Part shown: piece by piece, positions 58,741 through 64,000 of the stretch | Position numbering within the stretch: the first letter of the stretch is position 1 | Layout of the letters: each line of letters starts with the position of its first letter | Assembly (NCBI GenBank): GCA_019637635.1 | Contig: JAHBVI010000006.1 | Coordinates: forward strand, 1-64,000 | Direction of reading: 5' to 3' | DNA length: 64,000 nucleotides | From: Anaerolineae bacterium | Lineage (GTDB): Bacteria > Chloroflexota > Anaerolineae > Promineifilales > Promineifilaceae | Made by a program: the position numbers and the translations under genes | The notes under the pieces: generated by a model | Databases searched by the model: none | What the model was told of the DNA's origin: nothing | What the model saw: only the letters and a program-made list of their open reading frames with translations

Positions 58741-59167
58741 GCAAGAAGGTGAATCAGATTGTCTGGCGGCCTGCGCTGTCATGTCGCTGGCAAATATTGG
58801 CCATCCTATACCCTACCCCCAACTCCTCAAACCCCTACAAATTGGTCCTGTTGGCGCTCCGCGCCGCAACATCACAAATCTATCTCGTCTGGGAGTGAGC
58901 GTCACTTACCGTGAAGCGACCTTAGATATTCTGGCTGAAACTTATCTGCAAGCAGATGAGCCTGTTATTGTTTTCATAGATACGGCCGAACTTCACTATT
59001 GGTCAAGAGCCACCAACCATGCAGTGGTTGTTATTGGCCTCGATGAAACGAGTGTGCTGGTTCTGGACCCGGCTTCTCCCCATACACAACAAACCATCCC
59101 GCATGAAGAGTTTCAACTCGCCTGGCTCAACGGTGATTACACCTGCGCTATTATTCACCGGGCGTAG
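58688..59167 (+). CDS. C39-like (papain-fold) cysteine peptidase
   Basis: 159 aa. PHLRQEGESDCLAACAVMSL carries the oxyanion Gln and catalytic Cys. NHAVVVIGLDETSVLVLDPA carries the His and Asp, giving a complete C39-type triad. Unlike bacteriocin transporters, it has no ABC or membrane part. The annotated ATG overlaps the upstream gene by 53 bp; a later start would cut into the domain. It may process or modify a small peptide or the upstream protein. Confidence 0.8.
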   Translation: MPSRKLPIIPPLPVPHLRQEGESDCLAACAVMSLANIGHPIPYPQLLKPLQIGPVGAPRRNITNLSRLGVSVTYREATLDILAETYLQADEPVIVFIDTAELHYWSRATNHAVVVIGLDETSVLVLDPASPHTQQTIPHEEFQLAWLNGDYTCAIIHRA

Positions 59168-59178
59168 TCGCCAGGGCA

Positions 59179-60156
59179 ATGCGTAGAAAGAAAGGTGTCG
59201 TGTGGCTGTTATGGCTGACGGCCGTCCTCCTACTTGCATTGGTATTGCGGACGGTACCGTTGACGGCCGTGTTGGAGACGCTGCGGGGTTTGACCTGGTG
59301 GCAGATTGGCATTTTGGTTGTGTTGAACGGGGTGGCGCTGGTCTGGTTGACGGGGCGCTGGTGGCTGATGCTGTGGGGCATGGGCTGGCGGCTGCCGTTG
59401 GCTATGGCCGTGGGCCACCGGCTGGCAGCCTTTGGCGTCAGCTATTTTACACCTGGCCCCCATTTTGGCGGCGAACCGGTGCAGGTATTGCTGGCGGAAA
59501 AGGTGCATGGTGTGCCCCGGCACACGGCCGTGTCCGCTGTGTCGCTGGATAAATCCCTGGAACTGCTGGTGAATTTTGCCTTTCTGCTGTTTGGTGTGCT
59601 GGTCACGTGGCGCGCCGGGCTGCTGCGGGCAAGTATGGGGGAAGAAGCCATCGGATTGGCGGGTGGGCTGCTGCTATTTCCCATGGTTTATCTGGCGGCG
59701 CTGTGGGGTGGGCGACGGCCGTTGGCCGGCGCGTTTGGCCTGATGCAGCCGATGGGGAAACGGTGGGGGTGGTATGGGACGGCCGTGAACGCTCTAACCG
59801 CCAGCGAAGAACAGGCTCATCAGCTTTGCCGCCGTTCGCCGCGCCTGTTTGCCCTGGCGCTGCTGTTTTCGGCGGCAAGCTGGCTGGTACTGCTGCTGGA
59901 ATATGGCCTCATGCTCACGTATCTGGGTGCGGCGCTGTCGCCGGTGCAAATTATTGTGGCGCTGACGGCCATGCGGCTGGCGTATCTACTGCCGCTGCCT
60001 GGCGGCCTGGGAGCGTTGGAAGCCAGCCAGGTTTTTGCGCTGGAACTGCTGGGCGCCGACCCGGCCATTGGTCTTAGCGCCAGCCTGCTCATTCGGGGGC
60101 GGGATGTGGCGTTGGGGCTGGTGGGGCTGTGGTGGGGCTGGCGGATGATGCGGTGA
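59179..60156 (+). CDS. Flippase-like integral membrane protein (LPG synthase TM/UPF0104 family)
   Basis: 325 aa with about eight membrane segments. SYFTPGPHFGGEPVQVLLAE, VSLDKSLELLVN and YLLPLPGGLGALEASQVFAL are the conserved loops of the lysylphosphatidylglycerol-synthase membrane domain family. Members without the catalytic domain are thought to move lipids or take part in glycolipid assembly. It follows the C39-like gene by 11 bp, which may be operonic. Confidence 0.87.
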   Translation: MRRKKGVVWLLWLTAVLLLALVLRTVPLTAVLETLRGLTWWQIGILVVLNGVALVWLTGRWWLMLWGMGWRLPLAMAVGHRLAAFGVSYFTPGPHFGGEPVQVLLAEKVHGVPRHTAVSAVSLDKSLELLVNFAFLLFGVLVTWRAGLLRASMGEEAIGLAGGLLLFPMVYLAALWGGRRPLAGAFGLMQPMGKRWGWYGTAVNALTASEEQAHQLCRRSPRLFALALLFSAASWLVLLLEYGLMLTYLGAALSPVQIIVALTAMRLAYLLPLPGGLGALEASQVFALELLGADPAIGLSASLLIRGRDVALGLVGLWWGWRMMR

Positions 60157-60370
60157 GCAGGTGAAGGGGTGAAGGGGTGAGGAGTTTTTGCCTGTCTGGG
60201 CAACTTCTATTACAGTTGTAATAGCTCGCTTACACTGGTATTTCTACAATTGTAACCGTTCAGACCTGACAGGTTTTTACCAGTTCAACTTGAAACCTTG
60301 CAGGCCAAAAACCTGTCAGGTCTCTTGAGGGGCTGAACGCTTACGTCTCTGTGAGAAGGAGGAATAAACC
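60157..60370. repeat. GGTGA heptads, TTACAGTTGTAA palindrome and CCTGACAGG repeat
   Basis: AGGTGAAGGGGTGAAGGGGT-type units at 60155-60182, TTACAGTTGTAA with related ACAATTGTAA nearby, and GACCTGACAGG...CCTGTCAGGTC at about 60268-60322. No gene; GGAGGAATAAACC precedes the next start. Confidence 0.7.
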
Positions 60371-60700
60371 ATGAATCTATCATTATCTACACGGCAATGG
60401 GTGATTACCGGACTGGTGGTGGTGACGGCGCTCATTCATTTGGGGTTGGGTGGTTGGAGCAATCCCCTGTTTATTGCCAACGGCATTGGCTATCTGGTGC
60501 TGATCCTTTGCCTGTATTTCTTTCCGCAATTGGCGTCGCAGCGCAGCCTCATTCGTTGGGCATTGATTGGGTACACGGCCGTGACCTTCATTCTCTATTT
60601 TGTCCGTAATTGGCCGGACATCTGGGGACCTGTTGGCCTGCTGGACAAAGCAGTGGAACTGGCGCTGATCATTTTGCTCTGGCTGGATAGAAACGATTAA
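60371..60700 (+). CDS. Small four-pass membrane protein
   Basis: 109 aa with AAGGAGG before the ATG and four hydrophobic segments (WVITGLVVVTALIHLGLGGW, IANGIGYLVLILCLYFF, ALIGYTAVTFILYFV, AVELALIILLWL). The family is not assigned with confidence. Its stop is 6 bp before the rhomboid start, so both are in one unit. Confidence 0.7.
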   Translation: MNLSLSTRQWVITGLVVVTALIHLGLGGWSNPLFIANGIGYLVLILCLYFFPQLASQRSLIRWALIGYTAVTFILYFVRNWPDIWGPVGLLDKAVELALIILLWLDRND

Positions 60701-60705
60701 ATCGT

Positions 60706-61311
60706 ATGGTGTACGCCATCCTCAATGCGTTACAGAATTTGCCGGTTGGCATCCAGGTTGTGCTGGGGCTGGTTTTTTTCATGCTTGTGCTGTTATTCGT
60801 AGACACCGTGTTTATGAACGGCCGTTTGCAAAGCATGTTCTGCGTCTACCCCCGCCGGACATTAAACCCGTTACGCTTTTTCACCTCTCCCTGGGTTCAC
60901 AAAGATTTTCCCCATCTGGCCTTTAATTCTGTCCCCTTTTTTATCTTTGGCGTCATCATTGCCCTGGATGGATTAACCGAATTTTGGATTGTGACCTTGA
61001 TCATTAGTTTTTTATCCGGGTTAGGCGTGTGGCTGTTTGCCAGCGTCACCAAAAGCTGCCATTTTGGCGCCAGCGGGCTGGTGTTAGGCTATTTTGCTTA
61101 CATCTTCTTCCGGGGGTTTTTCACCAACAATGCGCAGGAAATCATGGTCGCGTTTGTGGTTGTGGTTCTCTTTTACTTCACCCGGTTTTCCACCTTCGGC
61201 AATTTGCGCTATCGAGAAGGGGTTTCAAACGTTGGGCATTGGTTTGGTTTCTTGAGCGGTATCGCGGCCGCTTACATCTGGCCCTGGTTGGCTATACGAC
61301 AAGGGCTGTAG
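60706..61311 (+). CDS. Rhomboid family intramembrane serine protease
   Basis: 201 aa, six membrane segments. [17 protein letters not shown] is the L1/HxxxN region, [18 protein letters not shown] the GASG motif with the nucleophile Ser, and [18 protein letters not shown] the catalytic His. It cleaves single-pass membrane proteins within the bilayer. Its last 87 bp overlap the 3' end of a convergent methyltransferase gene. Confidence 0.88.
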   Translation: MVYAILNALQNLPVGIQVVLGLVFFMLVLLFVDTVFMNGRLQSMFCVYPRRTLNPLRFFTSPWVHKDFPHLAFNSVPFFIFGVIIALDGLTEFWIVTLIISFLSGLGVWLFASVTKSCHFGASGLVLGYFAYIFFRGFFTNNAQEIMVAFVVVVLFYFTRFSTFGNLRYREGVSNVGHWFGFLSGIAAAYIWPWLAIRQGL

Positions 61312-62136
61312 CTGCCCCAGAAAGTCTAGCTGGTGGGCGATGTAGACCAGTTCGCCGCGTTCAATTTGGGCGTGGCGGTGGGCAATCCATTGGTCAAACT
61401 GCGCCGCATCCATTTCGGGATGGCCCTGTAGTGCCTGGTGCATAGTGTTAATAATGAAGTGCAGGAAATAGGCTTCGTCGGCCGGGTAACGGCCGTGCCG
61501 CGCCCATACCACCCAGTCTGAACCACCCGCCGCCAAAATCTCTGCCCCGTGATTTTTTAAGTGCGTAAACAGATGTCGCCCACTGCGGCTGTCGCCGGAC
61601 GGCCGTCCGCCCACCATCCGTTCATCCATTGTCCGGTGATAAAGCTGCTCCACCAGGGCATCGAACGGCGGGTCAATGGCCGGTTCAAGTATCGTGGCCC
61701 CGTCAAAATTCAGGCTGAAATAAAACAAGCCGCCCGGTTTGAGCAACGAAAACAAGACCGGCAACGCCGTGGGGATGTCCAACAAATCCAACACGGCATG
61801 GGCGATCAACACATCCCAACGGTCACGGCCGTGTACCCGTTTCGCAAAGGCAAACAGGTCATCGGTCACCAGTTCCCGGTGGAGTGCAGGCGGTAGATGG
61901 GCCAACCGCTGGCGGGCGATGGCGATATTGGCGGGGTGGTGGTCTACGGCCGTGTACCTTCCTCGCTCTATGAACCCTTGTTCAACCAGACGTTCAACCA
62001 TCGTGCCAATACCCGCCCCCACTTCAAGTATGGCCGGTTCCGGCGGCAACTGCTCACGCAGCGCCCACCATACATCTTTATTCAACGCCCGGTCATCCAC
62101 TGTCTTTTTTGCTGCCAGATAGCGGGGGAAGTCCAT
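61225..62136 (-). CDS. Class I SAM-dependent methyltransferase
   Basis: 303 aa from ATG 62136. [20 protein letters not shown] is motif [15 protein letters not shown] post-I, and [20 protein letters not shown] the motif II/III region. It is the last of a minus-strand series with a glycosyltransferase and a PTPS-like gene, so it may methylate a shared small-molecule product. Its C-terminal ~29 residues overlap the rhomboid gene and look non-conserved, suggesting an original stop upstream was lost. Confidence 0.83.
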   Translation of the reverse strand: MDFPRYLAAKKTVDDRALNKDVWWALREQLPPEPAILEVGAGIGTMVERLVEQGFIERGRYTAVDHHPANIAIARQRLAHLPPALHRELVTDDLFAFAKRVHGRDRWDVLIAHAVLDLLDIPTALPVLFSLLKPGGLFYFSLNFDGATILEPAIDPPFDALVEQLYHRTMDERMVGGRPSGDSRSGRHLFTHLKNHGAEILAAGGSDWVVWARHGRYPADEAYFLHFIINTMHQALQGHPEMDAAQFDQWIAHRHAQIERGELVYIAHQLDFLGQLQPLSYSQPGPDVSGRDTAQETKPMPNV

Positions 62137-62155
62137 GGTCATTGGTCCTTGGTAA

Positions 62156-62213
62156 TTGGAGATTAGAGACTAGAGATTGGGAGATTAGGAGATTAGGAGA
62201 TTGAGAGATTACC
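62156..62213. repeat. GAGATTA/G heptad tract without second arm
   Basis: About seven GAGATTA/GAGATTG/GAGACTA/GAGATTAG units in one orientation, then TCACTCGCTCACCTCTTCAC-type units of another family. Between methyltransferase and glycosyltransferase genes. Confidence 0.8.
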
Positions 62214-62224
62214 CTTCCACTCGC

Positions 62225-63337
62225 TCACCTCTTCACCTGCTCATATAAAAACGCCTGCACCTTTGCCATACTCTGCGCCCAGGTGGGGTGGGCCAGGAAG
62301 CGTTGGCGGGCAGACAGGCTCATGGCGGCTAAGGCGTCCCGGTTTTGGTGGAGATGGTGCAAATGGTGGGCAAGTACGGCCGTGTCCGCTGCATTTATCA
62401 CGTAGCCATTCACACCATCGGTGATGCTCTCTTTGGCCGCACCACCCGTTGTGCCAATCGCCGGTAAACCAAACCCCATCCCTTCCAGGTAAACGATGCC
62501 AAACCCTTCATATTGGGAAGGTACGGCCAACACATGACTGCGGCGCATCAAGTCGGCCAACGCCGCATCAGGCAGCGGGCCATGCAGGGCGATACCCTGC
62601 TTGAGATTATGTAAAACACGGCGGGTATAGGCGGGGTGTACGGCCGTGCTGCCTACCACATCCAGCCGCCAATCGTCGCTCAAAAGTTGACATAACGCTT
62701 CGATAAGTGTATGCAGCCCTTTGCGCGGGATCAAGTTGCCCACAAATAACACCCGCAGCGGCCCCGGCTCGTGAGTACGTTGGACTATCTCCGCTTCGGT
62801 GATGGTCGCCTGGAAGCGGTCGCCGCCTGGATAGGCAACGACATGCGGCTGCCAGACATCCGATTTCGGCAACCGCCGGTTGCTTGAGAAATCGGATGTC
62901 TTCCCGGTCAGCCGCCCCACATCTTGTCGTGTGGTCTGGCTGTTAAAGATGAAGCCATCCACGCTTTGCAGATAACGCCGCTCTACCCATCGGTACAGCC
63001 AGCGTAAACTCGGCGGGTGCTGCTCGCTCTGGCGCAGATGGTGGACGATGCTCACCAATGGATACCGCACCCGCCTTTTCAGCCGCCGGTTCAGCCAGAA
63101 GAGGGAGGGATGATTCAGTTCATCTTGCAGCAACAGGTCAAAATCGGCGCCTATCAGCTGTTGGTAAAGGGAACGGGAAAAGTTGTGCAGAAGGGTACGG
63201 CCGTAACCCACCCACGGCAGCGACACCACCTCCACCGCATCGCCGTCCGCCCGCAGTTGCCTGACCAGCATCCGGTCATACAGATAACCGCCGGAAACAG
63301 TGTCCAGTGAGCCGTAGATGAGAAGGCCGATTTTCAT
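62225..63337 (-). CDS. Glycosyltransferase family 4 (GT-B)
   Basis: 370 aa. N-terminal GT-B half (GLLIYGSLDTVSGGYLYDRM), C-terminal half with VLFVGNLIPRKGLHTLIEAL and the donor-binding VPSQYEGFGIVYLEGMGFGL followed by PAIGTTGGAAKE (E-x7-E). It transfers a nucleotide-activated sugar. Located between methyltransferase and PTPS-like genes on the same strand, hinting at glycosylation of a pterin or related metabolite. Confidence 0.9.
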   Translation of the reverse strand: MKIGLLIYGSLDTVSGGYLYDRMLVRQLRADGDAVEVVSLPWVGYGRTLLHNFSRSLYQQLIGADFDLLLQDELNHPSLFWLNRRLKRRVRYPLVSIVHHLRQSEQHPPSLRWLYRWVERRYLQSVDGFIFNSQTTRQDVGRLTGKTSDFSSNRRLPKSDVWQPHVVAYPGGDRFQATITEAEIVQRTHEPGPLRVLFVGNLIPRKGLHTLIEALCQLLSDDWRLDVVGSTAVHPAYTRRVLHNLKQGIALHGPLPDAALADLMRRSHVLAVPSQYEGFGIVYLEGMGFGLPAIGTTGGAAKESITDGVNGYVINAADTAVLAHHLHHLHQNRDALAAMSLSARQRFLAHPTWAQSMAKVQAFLYEQVKR

Positions 63338-63339
63338 TG

Positions 63340-63418
63340 CGTGAGCGGTGAGCAGTAAGCGGTGAGCGGTGAGTGATGGAGCAAACTGCTCACTGCTTAC
63401 TGCCCACTGCTAACTGAA
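63340..63418. repeat. GCGGTGA heptad hairpin
   Basis: GTGAGCGGTGAGCAGTAAGC-type units pair with TGCTCACTGCTTACTGCCCA-type units around GATGGAGCAAAC. The second arm encodes the last residues (VGSKQ) of the PTPS-like gene. Confidence 0.85.
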
Positions 63419-63779
63419 AAGAAGCCCAGGCAATCTCATTTTCCCACAACTTCACCGTCACGGCCGTGAGCGTTTCCGCCTGTATCCGCTCTGCCAGTTG
63501 GGTACAAAAGATGCGGGCGAAATGCTCAATGCTGGGGTTCAGCCCGGCAAATTCGGGCAGGTCATTCAGTGTTTTATCGCGGTAATGGGCCACCAGCGCA
63601 TTGAGATGGGTCTCAATATCTACAATGTCCACCAAATACCCATGCCGATCCAACGTTTCGCCATGCAACTGCACCTCTACCGCGTAATGGTGAGAATGCC
63701 ATTCATTCTCCGCTCCCCAATCCCCGCCAATCAAAAAATGCTGCGCTACAAAATCCCGTTTAACGGCTACTGTGTACAT
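63390..63779 (-). CDS. 6-pyruvoyl-tetrahydropterin synthase/QueD family protein
   Basis: 129 aa from ATG 63779 with AAAGGAG upstream. Zinc ligands are the His in FVAQHFLIGG and HSHHYAVEVQ, with the catalytic Glu in KLWENEIAWASF. The family converts dihydroneopterin triphosphate to pyruvoyl- or carboxy-tetrahydropterin. No queuosine genes are adjacent, so a pterin role is possible. Linked genes are a glycosyltransferase, a methyltransferase and an apparent dehydrogenase. The C-terminus runs into a GCGGTGA repeat. Confidence 0.88.
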   Translation of the reverse strand: MYTVAVKRDFVAQHFLIGGDWGAENEWHSHHYAVEVQLHGETLDRHGYLVDIVDIETHLNALVAHYRDKTLNDLPEFAGLNPSIEHFARIFCTQLAERIQAETLTAVTVKLWENEIAWASFQLAVGSKQ

Positions 63780-63837
63780 ATGAGTTGTCTCCTTTGGGGT
63801 TAATTTAACGCAATGATGCAAAGAGGCAAAGAAGGTA

Positions 63838-63922
63838 GGAATTATGAATTATGAAGGATGAATTATGAAGGGCCGAGAACGTCTTATACCTTGTCACCCC
63901 TTCACCGTGTCACCTTGTCAAC
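63838..63922. repeat. GAATTAT and GGTGACA heptads
   Basis: GGAATTATGAATTATGAAGG at 63838, then CACCCCTTCACCGTGTCACC-type units at about 63896-63918, adjoining the stop of the gene that enters from the right. Confidence 0.75.
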
Positions 63923-64000
63923 TGTATGTAAAAATGACCTGCACGGCCGTGCCCCCCTCCTGATCCAACAATTGATACGCCTTATTCGCTTCCGTAATGG
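63918..64000 (-). CDS. C-terminal end of a probable zinc-type alcohol dehydrogenase (5' part outside window)
   Basis: Only 26 codons before TGA 63918-63920 are in the window: ITEANKAYQLLDQEGGTAVQ VIFTYS. The 'EANKAYQLLD' helix followed by a terminal beta strand is how medium-chain zinc dehydrogenases end, but so short a piece cannot prove it. Same strand as the PTPS-like gene downstream, so probably in the same unit. Confidence 0.45.
   Translation of the reverse strand, partial: ITEANKAYQLLDQEGGTAVQVIFTYS

Noticed and set aside
1..64000. tRNA, rRNA or complete insertion sequence
   Set aside because: No cloverleaf-like conserved arms, rRNA segments or transposase frames were recognised on reading; a dedicated tRNA search was not possible.

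Overview
The window reads as chromosome from a GC-rich, gene-dense bacterium, most likely a member of the Chloroflexota (Anaerolineae/Ardenticatenia-like). That placement is an inference from gene content: a DUF3090/SCO1664/phosphomutase trio shared with actinobacteria, a CpaE-like protein, a STAND NB-ARC protein, Uma2, XisI, HEPN/MNT and MazEF modules, and lipoproteins with Thr/Pro-rich linkers. No rRNA, tRNA, CRISPR array or complete insertion sequence was recognised.

Two sequence-wide signatures stand out. The palindromic octamer ACGGCCGT occurs about 150 times by eye, roughly one per 430 bp, in genes and intergenic DNA alike, where chance predicts only a few. Most intergenic gaps also hold short repeats with a 7-bp period (GAGATTA/G, GATTACC/G, GTGTCAG, GAATTAT, GCGGTGA, GACGAGT and others). 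Many are followed by their reverse complement and would fold into hairpins. Longer palindromic elements are dispersed as well.

Layout. 1-4.3 kb (minus): partial sirtuin, CpaE-like receiver/ATPase, SCO1664-type kinase-fold protein, DUF3090 protein, histidine phosphatase and a small protein. 4.5-9.4 kb: coiled-coil protein, repeat lipoprotein, homoserine dehydrogenase behind a leader peptide and terminator, cysteine desulfurase-like enzyme. 9.5-21.6 kb: S9 peptidase, glutamate dehydrogenase, GT39-like membrane protein, two HTH/Sm-like fusion proteins, Uma2 nuclease, rRNA methyltransferase, iron-type ABC permease and ATPase. 21.7-25.5 kb: toxin-antitoxin genes (one PIN internally deleted) around an NB-ARC/TPR STAND protein. 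25.8-29.4 kb: dtxR-feoA-feoB-feoC iron operon. 29.4-38.4 kb: RluD-type pseudouridine synthase, LspA, methyltransferase, phosphofructokinase, cNMP-domain histidine kinase, hydrolase/acyl-CoA synthetase fusion, polysaccharide deacetylase.

38.4-41.9 kb is a restriction-modification island (methylase-specificity fusion, HNH-like protein, controller protein with tandem C-boxes) next to an orphan XisI. 41.9-46.9 kb has small regulator/membrane operons, a PadR-controlled hydrolase/FGE operon and a DsbA/DsbB-like pair. 47.2-50.6 kb is a second defence cluster: GmrSD-like enzyme, frameshifted HEPN/MNT, MazEF, and a NYN-domain gene cut short beside MazEF. 50.7-64 kb holds ETF, a CDP-alcohol phosphatidyltransferase, a MerR regulator with a 19-bp-spacer promoter, a toroid protein, an S33-type lipoprotein, a C39-like peptidase, a flippase-like protein, a rhomboid, and a methyltransferase/glycosyltransferase/PTPS-like/dehydrogenase cluster that runs off the end.

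The two defence islands and the front part of the STAND gene lack the octamer, and the two islands are visibly AT-richer, as expected for acquired DNA.
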